Shown in pieces: positions 23,376 through 34,498 of a stretch of DNA of 64,000 nt. Numbering within the stretch: position 1 is the stretch's first letter; each line of letters begins with the position of its first letter. Below the pieces are notes generated by a model. That model did not search any database and was not told where the DNA came from. It saw only the letters and a list, made by a program, of their open reading frames with translations. The translations under genes and the position numbers were made by a program. Source of the DNA: Rhynchospora pubera (taxonomy: Eukaryota; Streptophyta; Magnoliopsida; Poales; Cyperaceae); the NCBI GenBank assembly GCA_028095005.1, contig CM051462.1:117232752-117296751 (forward strand), read 5' to 3'.

Positions 23376-25243
23376 ATGGCAAAAGGTTAGATTTTATGTT
23401 GAGACTTGACACAGAAATTCAAAACTCATTGTAACAAATAGGTTTTTTTTTTTGCTTTGAGATTAGTTTTGGGTGTTCATCTGTTTAGAGAAATTGAAAA
23501 TTATTAGAGAATAGATTAGAAGAATTTCTGTTCTATAGCCAAACAATATGCCATGATATGCGCCTGATTATTTCTTACAACTCAATAGAGTTAGGTATTT
23601 CCATGAAACCTTAAAAGTATACCGAGCAAGCAAATGCAGTACTAGTTTGAACCTATTTTATTGATTAATTGTCATAAGTGATACATACTTTAGAATCCGT
23701 AGGATTTTCTTTATCTTAGTTTTCTTGTTAGATGAACTGTAAAAATTGGGGTTAGACATTAACAGCGAAGGGATAGGGGGTTCTGTTTGGGCCTAAAGTT
23801 GGTAAGGCTAATTTATTTGAATCCGCATAAATCAGTGCTTGATTTCATCGTTTTAATTTTTAAATCTTAAGAAAAATAAATAATTAATGACAATACAATG
23901 TTCAGGAGTATGTGCAAGTAACAGGCATCTTCGTTGGAATATTCCCATCTCAACAGTATATAACTAATCATTGGTTGGAAAACTACCAGAACATATATTT
24001 TATATTTTTATATTTTTGTCCTATACTCCTATCTCGAAGCTTAATTGTTATCAACAAAAGCTACCATAGTCCATAGAGAAACAAGAAACTCCAACTTATA
24101 TGTTTATGAAATTAAGCATTAAAATTTTTTTAAATAGTTAATTTATAGTGGGCTAATAATAAATTTACCTTTTCAAAATATTAACAGGATTTCTTTTCTT
24201 TTTTTTCTTTTGCTGAACCAAATTTTTCTTTAGTTGAAGCGGATTTTTAAGACTGGACCAATTCTTTTTTTTTTTTACTGGAAGCAAGTAAAAAAAAAGC
24301 AGCTTAAACCAGTCAGTTCGGTCTACCGAGTTTTTTTCAATTTAACATGCTCAGATTCAGAATAGTTAACACTTCCGATTTTTGTTTATTAGACTTTGAT
24401 TTTTTTTTTCTTTATATAAAAAGAAAAAAGGATGCTGGTGCCCTTCCGATTTCGAAGATAGCACTGCCATGTCTGACTCCGCATCTGTTGACATAAATGA
24501 AGATTTCATATTTGATACTCCTCTGGACGAACTCGTTGACAACTTTTATGCAAAAAGGTACCTTTATTAGTATTTTTTGGTTTCGTTGGACAATAGATAC
24601 TATTTTCTTTAGTTTGTTTGTTCTACAATGTGGTTATATATATCTCTTATTAATTTTCCATGAAGGAGCGTAACGAGAGAGAATGCAATAGTGGAACTTG
24701 TTGATTTCTTTGAGAGCGATGATCTCCTCTCCTTTTTAGAAAACCAGTGAGTTATCAGTTTCTTTTGTTTGTACCTTACTAAAAAATAAAAATCTCACAT
24801 TTGTCAAAATTGATAATTTTTTTTATGGTTTTATGTGTAAGTTTTCGTTATTGTGTATATATGTATACATTAATTCTCTCAGCAGTAGAGATAAAATCCT
24901 CAAAGTTATGCTGATAATCTTTGTATTATGTTAGATATATCACCATATCTTACTTATTCATCAATTCAATAAAGAAGGGAATGACTAAGGAGACCAATCT
25001 GGCTTGCCGTGCTATTGGTGTGAATGTCTATAACTATACTGCATTTTTTTCATTTGGATATTTTCTACTTACCACCTTAATTTGTAGCTTTAACTATATA
25101 TATTGCTTTGCCTTTTTTTTCACTTGGAAGGTTTATTGTCTTTTACTGTGGGTGGTGGGACCGGCTCACATGAAATCATGAAAGAGACACTTCCGCAACT
25201 TTGTAAAATACTATATGGGCCCGATCAGTCCAAAATACCCGCT
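23376..25243 (+). pseudogene. Truncated IFRD copy, exons 1-5 only
   Basis: Exon 1 (23376-23385), a defective exon 2 (about 24420-24557), exon 3 (24666-24746), exon 4 (24935-25019) and exon 5 (25131-25243) match the intact gene. Two lesions are visible. First, the intron 1 acceptor (TTTGTCAGGA in the intact gene) is missing: the T run passes straight into TATAAAAAG. Second, everything after exon 5 is replaced by the copy of the 4.7 kb segment. Coding changes are few (for example VRREN to VTREN, FVENQ to FLENQ, ILSGSDQ to ILYGPDQ), so the copy is fairly recent. It could at best give a short protein using a cryptic acceptor. Confidence 0.85.
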
Positions 25244-25247
25244 GTAT

Positions 25248-26735
25248 GTTCTTCTGACTCCATCCATCGTCGGTGTTGTGGCTTGGGTCCTAGGATTATA
25301 ATTTTTCGGGCTCCGGTCTTTTTTTCCCCGAAACCTTGACAGGAGTGGTAAACAAAGGCTCTGGTCTTCTTCGTGCTTCCATGGATATATGCTGCTGGTG
25401 TTGTTGACTGGAGACGAAGTGCACCATTGCTGATCATCAGCTCCAACAATTGAATATTTTTACCAACGAAATCAATTAGTTTCCTCCAGCATCACAATTA
25501 TTGAAGTTGCATTATGTTGGTGATTTATATTCATACTTCCTGCGGTTAAAGAATAAGCGTGGAAAAGTTATATGGGACTATTAGGATCTTAAATAATGAA
25601 ATCTGGTATAGTTTTGGTAGTTTTTAGTTCTGTTTTTTGGCTTTTTGGTAGCTTCTTTTTCTTTGGTGTATTTTTCTTCTTCTCCTGTAACCTTTGTACA
25701 TATTTTTCTTCTTTAATGAAATTTTGTTAGTTGGCAATCGCCAACCAGCCCTCAAAAAGAAATCTGGTGTAGTTTACACAATTAGGAAATTTCAATGTAT
25801 TGTGACTTTAAATGACATACAGATTCAATATCACACGAAACTTTTCTCTAGTTAGGTTTGTCACATTAAGTTGAAGGAACGTTTTTTATTTTTATTTTCT
25901 TTTTTTTTTTGTTATGGAAAAGGAGCAAAATCCTGTACAATTAAGCTTTCTTACTTTTTACTTTTTTATACATTAACAAATAAAAAACAACAACGATTAT
26001 GAAAATACTGAATAATAATAGCAACAGCGAGATTAGTTTGAACTTTAAACCTTTTTCAAATGATAGTAGTTAAAACATTTTAGAGAATTTTAAATTTTTT
26101 TCTCGACTGCTTAGACGGGGCCAACTAGCGTGTCCAACAAACGTTCTTTCTCGATTGCTTAGTCGCTCTATGCAATTTGCCTAATAAATTTATTCTGCAT
26201 TTCGAGTCACAAACCCGTACAAAAAATTGTTTCGGCCGGACGTTCGTGATTTTGAGGCCACATTTGAAGTACATATAAGTGGCAAAGCGAGAATAGATGA
26301 ATGGTAGGAGTCAAAATTTTACTAAATGAAATTGAGAATCAAGAAAATAACAAGTTTAAATATTAATTACCTAAACTATGCCAGCTGTCATTAATCTTTC
26401 TTAACCAAAGCACATTGAGCATAATATTTTGGGCCTAGAAGAGGCCCATTAACTTAACTATATAAATTTATCTTAATAAATCAATGGACTTAAATTTATC
26501 TTAATAAATTTATCTTAATATGATGGACTGCAGATGCGTTGGGCTGGTCATCTAATGGACTTAATTTCTATCTTATCTTACTTACATAAAACAAATGTAC
26601 CTTAATTGTTTCTATATTATTACTTTCTTGGTTATAAAAAAAATATTATTACTTTCTTAGAGTTGTTTTAGGGTTAATTGTTTCCATATAAATACTTTCT
26701 TAATTAGTTGTTTTAGGAATAATTTGTTTCTATAT
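25248..26735. repeat. Segmental duplication, copy B (partner at 4693-6244)
   Basis: Begins right at the IFRD breakpoint with GTTCTTCTGACTCCATCC and runs collinear with copy A, including the LINE tail and its direct repeats. It ends with GGAATAATTTGTTTCTATAT, after which copy A has the 145 bp array and copy B a decayed TTTCTTAATTAGTTATTTT repeat leading to the ClpB3-like gene promoter. Confidence 0.85.
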
Positions 26736-26918
26736 TATTTTCTTTTAATTAGTTATTTTAATAATTAATTATTTTGATTTTATTATTTCCTTAATTATAG
26801 TTATTCCATATTATTACTTTCTAAATTAGTTATTTTCGTGTTAGTATCACTTTCTTAATTTGTTATTGTATGGGAACAAAATGATTTGTTATTCGCATGG
26901 GAACAAATATGTAACAAG

Positions 26919-26926
26919 TATATAAG
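26919..26926 (+). promoter_or_regulatory. Likely TATA box of ClpB3-like gene
   Basis: TATATAAG 108 bases before the proposed ATG at 27034. I see no clear heat-shock element (alternating GAA/TTC) in the ~200 bases upstream, unlike typical heat-inducible ClpB genes. Confidence 0.5.
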
Positions 26927-27033
26927 CTCCGCGTCTAATATTAATAAAAAACACCTGCCATATATTCTTAATTCGTTTCTTTTCAAGCAATTTCTTTTTC
27001 TACATTTACGACAAGCTTGTTCGTAACCGATCA

Positions 27034-30000
27034 ATGTCGAAGTGTAGAGGTAAGATAACCTCACCAAAGAATAGAGTGGGGGTCATGCCCGACGATTTTA
27101 GCTATGATAAGGTAATCTATGATTATCTTTCACTTTAATTTAATTCCCATCTGAGAAACTGGTTGTGAATAGAATAACATAAAATTTAATTTCAAACGAT
27201 TAGTTTACTTTAAAGTAATCTCAGGCACAATTTCAATTGTCAATATGTCCGAGGGAGTTGGGACACAATTTATTAAGCTTTATTCCTTCAATTTATTGGT
27301 AATATACAATTTGAATGAGAACCTGATTGCTATGTTTCTTAACTAATAATACTCAGAGAGAGTTCACTGATTTGGCTTGGGAAGCAATTGTTTCTTCACA
27401 AGATGTGGCGAAGGAGAGTAAACATGGGTTCGTGGAGACCGAGCATCTGCTAAAATCTCTTCTAGAGCAGAGAAATTCACTTGCTTGTAAAATTTTCTCC
27501 AAGGCAGGAGTCAATGACGCAAAGCTTCTTGATGCTACCAACAGCTTCATCTACAGTCAACCTAAGGTATCAAACTATCAATTAGAAGTTCAGTTGCCTG
27601 CAATGGTTAACTAATCTACTTTGATAATGTCTTTATCAATTAGAAGTTTAGTTGTAATAAAACTATTAAATAAAGAGAGACATATTAATTCTTAGATAAT
27701 CTGTTCATTGAAAACACTTGTCTTCATTTTTTTTTTTTTTAGTTTCAGATTTTCTTCGAAACCACTATTTATGCATCTCATAGATTTACTACTTGTATCT
27801 TTTACCTTTATAATTGTCTTTAACTCTTTATCAATGTGTGCTTGAAATGCACTAGGTGCAAAATGAAGTTGCTGGATCTGTGTTTGGAAGACACCTGGAG
27901 GCTTTGATTCAGAGAGCAAGAGAGTATAAAAAAGAATATTGGGAAACATATGTGTCAGTTGATCATCTCGTGCTTGGTTTTGCAAAAGACAAGAAGTTTG
28001 GAAGAGAGCTATTTAAGGATTTCAAGATTACAATCACGACTCTCAAATCTGCGATGATATCCATAAGAGCGCAACAAGGTATTGCTATATTTTCCTCGTG
28101 CAATTATAAATTATATTGTCAAAGAAGCATGTTGAACAAGTTGCTGTTTATGTGATTCAGATTCAAGAAATTAGAGTAAAAACAACCTCATTGCTATATT
28201 TTATGCATTTTAATTCTATTGCTAAATGCTAAGGAAGGAAGTTATCTACAGTTCCCAGAAATGATATGGTCCTTTAATACATCTTCTGTTGATGTGATTC
28301 AGAATGAACTTATGGACTATGGGGGCATTTGACAACACCATAGATTAGTGAGATCAAGGATTAAAGTTAGTACTTGTAAACAAATTTGTCAAGTTCTAGG
28401 TTAACAAACTAGCTTACTCACTTAGAAGTTAGGCTAAACTCATGCATGCCAAATGCCCCCTAGTATAGCAAAAGGAAACCTTCGCAAGGCATCACCATTG
28501 TTTTGTTTAATTTGTTACCTTGACTTCAAAGTAGGTAATTAGCAAAACTAACATGTCCCTTTGTATATATAGCAAATCCAGGGTGCAATTACGAGGCTCT
28601 AGAAAAATATGGAAAGGACCTCACAGCTATGGCCCGTAAAGGCAAACTTGATCCAGTAATTGGAAGAGATGATGAAATTCGAAGATGTATCAAAATTTTA
28701 TCAAAAAGGAAAAAAAATAATGCTTTATTAATTGGTGAACCTGGTGTTGGAAAAACTGCAATAGCAGGAGGGTGAGTAGTCCATGTTTTTTTTTTTTTTT
28801 GCATAGTTTGTAAATTACTGAGGTACCTGTTTTGACTATTTTGGTCAAGCTCAGCACAAGTAAACCACACAATGATTTTTATGCTTCATTATTCTCAGTT
28901 ATCTTCTTTGGTAATTCAGTTTCTTCTTGTCATATTGTAACTCCTTGCTTCATTAGCAGCATACAGTTAGGTGTTTCTTACTGATGCTGGCTTGGAGTTC
29001 CTTTTCCATAAGTTGTGAAAATATTCTGCCAATTATCATACACCATTTATTCACATCGGAACTTGAGTTTTTACTTTTGAGGCTATTTGCTAAGATGCTT
29101 TCTTTTTCACTTTCAGGCTTGCTCAATGGATAGTTGAAGAGAATGTCCCACAAGTTTTAGTGAAATGCAGGGTAAGTTTTCTTTCGGACTCGAAAGTAAT
29201 CGAGGCTTATTTCTTCCTGTAAAAAGAGTTCAGATCCGATTTACCTAATTCTCTTTATGCCTAATGAATTAATATCTTCTTTTTCAAGATCAGACCTCTT
29301 GAGTGATGAGTTCCATATTTAGTCGGGAACAAAAGGAATGTTCTAAAAGCACTGTAAATATCTTTCACAACAGGGTTCTTTCTATATTTCTATGATTAAT
29401 TAACATCATTCTGCAAGCAGCTTATTTCACTGGACATGGGTGCACTCACAGCTGGGGTTGAACGCCGTGGTACACTTGAAGATAGGATAAAATCTGTCAT
29501 TAGGGAGATAACTGAGTCTGATAGGCATGTTATCTTGTTCATCGATGAGATCCATACTTTTGTAGGATCAGGTAATTCCCCTTATTTAATCAACTGTTGT
29601 ATAATAAATTAATAATGACAGCACAGGTTCCTGGTATGGCATAATGCTGTTACCTTGTATCAATAATAATGGCATTAAATAGTTATAATTTTCTACTTGT
29701 ATTTTTCTGTGTTCTTCTTGTGGCATCTAGAGAAATGGTACACGCTGACCCTTATTTGATATGTATGTTTTTTTGGGTCTCTACGATGTTGGAAACAGCT
29801 GATTCTTTTATGTGATTAACTTATGAAGTTGATCAGGGGAGGAGATCATAGAAAATAGTGCAGAATTAATTTGTTTTATACTGGGTTTAATTTCTTAATT
29901 CATTCAAAAGTCTTTGTGTGCAGCAGTTAAGTTGTTTACTGTATACTTATGCTTTTGTACGTTCCTACACTGACCTGACCTTCTTCTTTTTCAGGGCGTA

Positions 30001-32098
30001 AAAATGGTGCAATGGATGCTGGTAACCTGCTGAAATCTGTGCTTGGTCAGGGACTACGTTGCCTCGGAGCCACAACTTTGGTTGAGTACAATAAGTACAT
30101 AGAAAATGACCCTGCTTTAGGGAGGCATTTCATGAAGGTTAATGTTACTGAACCCACTGTTGAAGTCACCATTTCAATACTTCGGGGTCTCCGCAAGAGG
30201 TATGAGTTGGATCATGGGGTCTGCATTTCAGACAATGCTCTTGTGGAAGCTGCTGTTATGTCTGATCGGTACATCAGTGACCGATTTTTACCTGACAAAG
30301 GTGAGAACCCTGTTTGTTTTCTTAATTTTTGGGTCTGGGAGAAGCAAAGAGGTGTTTGATTATGTCTTTTGTTTCTTTGGCATTATAATAAGCAAGCTGA
30401 ATTGCTGGTAAGCTAATATTATAGTGAGACTCGAAATTGCACCTGGAATTCTTGCAAGTTAGCATATGATTAGGCTTTACTAATATTACATTTACCAAAA
30501 CAAAACCTCTGCAAAATCAAGATGAAATTTTTAAAATTGCATTATAATGGATAATGTGTTCCAAAGCACGGATGGTACAATGGCCTTGTATCTCAATTCC
30601 AAGTTTCAACCAACCCATCCATACCGTCTTGGAAATTTAAAATGCAAAAGAAATAGAAACAAATGAAAATTTTGGTTTACAATAAGATTTCAATATGGAT
30701 AACACATTAAACAGTTTAAATTAGTCACTTTAATCTAGAAAATCGAGATTGATACCAAAGCGTGGACCATTTATGCTTTGTAAAGCACAATATCCATTTT
30801 CAAATTTTGATTCATATGTTTATGTGATTTGACCATTTTTTTCCCCTTATTGGCTTCAGCTATTGATATTGTGGATGAGGCAGCTGCGAGCTTGCAATTG
30901 GAGATCACTTCCAAGTCAACCCACTTGCATGAGATTGGCCGCTCTGGAAAATGCATGCCAAAGAAAGAAGTAACCGCAGATTATATAGCAGATGTTGTTA
31001 TGGAGTGGACCGGCATTCCTGTATCCAAGCCGAGTCAATCTGAGAGGGAAAAGCTTCTTCATTTCCAGGAAGAACTCCAGAAGCGTGTCATTGGCCAAGA
31101 TCCAACTGTGAAAGCAGTGGCAGATGCCATTCGGCGGTCAAGAGCTGGTTTATCTAATCCAAAGCGCCCAATTGCTAGCTTCATGTTCATGGGCCCCACT
31201 GGAGTTGGTAAAACCGAATTAGCCAAAGCCCTTGCCTCAACTATGTTCAACAATGGGGAAGCACTTGTTCGGATTGACATGAGTGAGTATATGGAGAAGT
31301 ACTCTGTCTCGAGATTAATCGGTGCCCCGCCAGGTTACATGGGATATTACGAGGGTGGCCAGCTATCAGAGGCTGTACGTGGGAAGCCGTACACTGTAGT
31401 ACTGTTTGATGAGATTGAGAAGGCCTATTCAGACGTGTTAGACATTTTTCTTCAGATACTGGATGATGGTATGTTGACTGATTCAAAGGGGAGGAAGGTC
31501 AGCTTTAGAAACACGATAGTTATAATGACTTCCAATGTCGGGTCTAAGGAAATTCTGAACATGGACAAGGGGATTGATGGAGGCAGTTCTGACTATGAGA
31601 CTATCAAAACACGGGTGATGGATGCTGCCGAAAATGTTTTCAGGCCTGAGTTCATTAACCGTATTGATGAGGTCATTGTGTTCAAGCCACTTGACCAGGA
31701 GGAAATTAATAAGATTGTTACGCTGCAGGTATGTCGGCAGTTCTTTCAATTTCCTGTAGTTTTATTATTAGCAGCTTTTTACTGCCTAAACTGATATTTA
31801 TTATTGTTTTTTCCTGCTGAGACAGTTAACAAGAGTACAACATCGATTGGCTGACCAAAAGATCAGAATTGAAGCAAGCAACTCAGCAATTGATTTCTTG
31901 GGGAAACTCAGTTATGACCCGAAATATGGAGCTAGACCTGTCAACCGGGTGCTTCAACGATATGTCGAGAACGAGCTTGCAAACAGGATTCATCGTGAGG
32001 ATTTCAAGCATGAAGATAAAATTCTAATTGACACTGAGGTCACTGTTCCAGCTAATGGGCAGTTACCAGAAGAAAAGCTTGTCTTTAGGAATATATAA
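27034..32098 (+). CDS. ClpB3-like AAA+ chaperone, no transit peptide and no M-domain, 9 exons
   Basis: Exons 27034-27111, 27357-27566, 27856-28078, 28573-28771, 29117-29171, 29421-29571, 29995-30300, 30860-31728, 31826-32098; GT..AG throughout, 2364 nt, 787 residues. Order: Clp-N repeats (REFTDLAWEAIVSSQDVAKE, YVSVDHLVLGFAKDKKFGRE), AAA1 with Walker A GEPGVGKT (225-232) and Walker B LFIDE (D297, E298), AAA2 with GPTGVGKT (519-526), pore loop GYMGY (Y567), Walker B FDE (D591, E592), sensor-2 GARP (R734). The closest relative I know is plastid ClpB3 (end LPEEKLVFRNI). Odd: exon 1 encodes MSKCRGKITSPKNRVG, not a transit peptide; the ~120-residue coiled-coil M-domain is cut out in frame at R435-S436/G437; the AAA1 pore loop AKYRG is VERRG (Tyr to Arg270); the arginine-finger pair RR is R349-H350. 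ATPase sites remain, so the frame has been kept. Exon 1 and the start are inferred. Confidence 0.88.
28321..28460. mobile_element. Small MITE in intron 3 of ClpB3-like gene
   Basis: 140 bp with imperfect terminal inverted repeats GGGGGCATTTGACA / GGGGGCATTTGGCA. Flanks are not clearly duplicated. Intron splice sites are unaffected. Confidence 0.6.
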
Positions 32099-33029
32099 AT
32101 CTCCAACCATCAGATAAAACCGATTTCATGAGAGGAACTTCTTGCAAAACCTCTGATTTTAATTCCCTGTAGCCCATAAGTTTGTTAGACGCAAATTCTG
32201 GGCTTGTCGTGTTATAGTTAGCAAATGAGAAATTTGTATATATTTTGTAGAAGATTGCAAATGCTAATATTTTATTCTAATTAACCATATATATTTTGTA
32301 TATGGTTAATTTCAGCAATTGAAGTTAGGTAGTTCCTGAATCCTGATGATAGGAAAAACCTTGCTGATATTGAAACGTTGCTGATTCTTCAGAGGAGACT
32401 TGGGTAGATGTGCGAATTTGCGATGTGTGTAAACTGTAAAACAAAGAAGCTGGGCCGGGCGGCCATCGATGCTGCTGAGGATAACTTTCTTGGCCCGTAA
32501 ATTTTTTCTTCCCCGATCTTATTATTATCACAAGTTTTTCTCTTGTGTGCGCTTATTGTAGTCCAGAAACATATAACTTTTTTATGTCATAATATAGTAC
32601 AATTTAATATCAACAGACGTTTATTAAGTCTTTATAAAAAACTGATATCCAGAGAAGTTCCGCGTGTTTGCTAAGAGAGAAAGAAAAGAGTTTCGCATGA
32701 TTCGTCACATAATTTTCATTTAATTGTTACTAGAAATATCTATGTTGTAGGATTGTAGGAATGGTATTATCGTTTGTTATATGTAGAAAAGGAGTTTAGA
32801 AAACAGGATCAAATAAGTTTGCACCTATCGTAATCGAAAAAAAAATTGATAAAAGAAAGTCAAATAATTATGGTTAAGAATTTATTTATTTTTAATATTA
32901 CAATGAGATATCAGAGATAATCAACAAAAAAACATTATGTTTCGTCACTTAATATTGTCTTATGGACTTTTATAAATATTAATATATAATTGTGCATAAA
33001 AATGTAAATAAATATTTTGAACATCTAAT
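32099..33029. other. ClpB3-like 3' flank and intergenic
   Basis: Probable 3' UTR to about 32300, then AT-rich DNA. No gene recognised. Confidence 0.45.
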
Positions 33030-33480
33030 ATGCATGTGGCTTGCACCCAAAAAGCATCTTTTCTGATGGTCTACTCTCCAAATATTTCACAGCGAAATCA
33101 TTCGTGAAGAATTATCCAGATTATCCAGAATAATAATAAATATCTCGCCATCCAACTTTCAACATGTCCATATCTTTTCAACTAAGTCGACTACTAATAT
33201 TTGGATAAGGAATTTTCTTGAAAGCTATTATCCTTTTTTTTTAAATGAAATTCCTTATCAATACAATGTATCGTTAAACACAAGTATCCTAAATTGGCAT
33301 TTGAGGTCCATATGTCGCTTGTAAATGATACACGAGAGTCCAATTCTTCAAGATCTGCCAATACAATACTATAATCGGCCAGGAAAACAGCGACACAATC
33401 TTCTGTACCGTCTGACCCCCAACAAATCTATATTATAGTCTCAAAGACCGCATAGCCGGTTCTCAAAATCAATTTTCAAT
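33030..33480 (-). pseudogene. hAT transposase remnant
   Basis: Minus-strand pieces in hAT (Ac-like) order: DSRVSFTSDIWTSNA, then GYLCLTIHCIDKEF, and further on TNDFAVKYLESRPSEK and LFGCKPHAY. These match the conserved central region (TSDIWTS, GYMCLTAHFID, and the ND-A..YL..H stretch). Frames are interrupted by stops and a T run, and the ends of the protein are missing. A dead relic; no TIRs found. Confidence 0.7.
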
Positions 33481-33959
33481 GGCTGAAAATAGAAGTTTGA
33501 CATCGATGAAGAAAAGCGTGAGAAGACCACTGTAACATCAGTAACTGTTGTATGGTAACCAAGTCTCAATTTAATCTGTTAAATTGAATTATGCTAAATT
33601 ATAAGGAATTATATGATCAAGAAATTAAAATAAATAAGATTTATCAGTAAAATTTGCAGAAATCCATGTTTAAAAGACATGAAAATGTTCTACGTGATTT
33701 ATAGAATTTTTCTGTATAATTGCCACTTTAGTCTGATCTATGAATGGTTTGATTTAGCTATTTAATGAAATAGCTACTTTACAAAATTCACTTGTCAGTG
33801 AACTGTTACGGGATGGTTTCTATCTCTCTCATGCCACAGAACAAACATATTTTTTTAACTTTGTCATATACCAGGTACACCTTATATTTTTCCAATCAAT
33901 TGATTATCCGAACAGAGAGTATCAATCACCGGCTTGTTCAAAGATACCATAAACTTTAT

Positions 33960-34490
33960 CTTATAAGCGTTGATAGATTATTTGGGGTCAGATATAGGTT
34001 TACCTACTATCCTCATGAGTTGAGGAACAGCTTGTGGTTGAATGAGCCCCATCGGAAAACCATGTGCTTGCACCCAAATGTCAATGGTGTCGACATTTGC
34101 TTCGTCTGCCTCCTGCATAGTATAAATCTCTTCATAGCTGTCAGTTCTCCCCTGAAATGCCACCATCCTCTAGAACCCTGAAAAGATCCCTTTTATTCAT
34201 GAATTCCACTAGAAAAATGGTATCCCTATTTTCTTCAATTTTTGTGTCTTGATGCGCTCTCCATACTGCTTTCATAGAGATCGAGAAGTTTTCTTCAATG
34301 ACTTTTACATTAGTAATCACCTTCACCAAAATACATCTTCTTCAATTTCTTGCTACCACCACATGATCAGGAACCCTTACTACATGCTCACTCTGTCCTC
34401 CTATTTTTACCTTTTCTACCAGTTTTCTGACCAACTCCTCTTCTTCCATTTCAAAATTTTGAGCCAATTGTTCTTTTTGAGATTTTTCCT
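33960..34490 (-). mobile_element. LINE ORF1-like (DUF4283/gag-type) remnant
   Basis: Minus-strand frames contain EELVRKLVEKVKIGGQ and VPDHVVVARN, then (34329-34141) KAVWRAHQ, FLVEFMNKRDLFRVLEDGG, then (34166-33978) IDIWVQAHGFPMGLIQPQAV and RIVGKPISD. This is the order seen in the DUF4283 and following linker of plant LINE ORF1 proteins. The frame changes at about 34150. No zinc knuckle or RT follows. Confidence 0.65.
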
Positions 34491-34498
34491 CAGAATAC

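Larger units (their letters stand above)
22840..25247 (+). repeat. Duplicated IFRD 5' half (copy of about 15110-17271)
   Basis: Upstream region, exon 1 to exon 5 and the intervening introns closely match the intact gene, in the same orientation. The match stops at the GTATGT that begins intron 5; the next bases belong to the copy of the 4.7 kb segment. A MITE was added (or is missing from the other copy) at 23044-23200. Confidence 0.88.
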
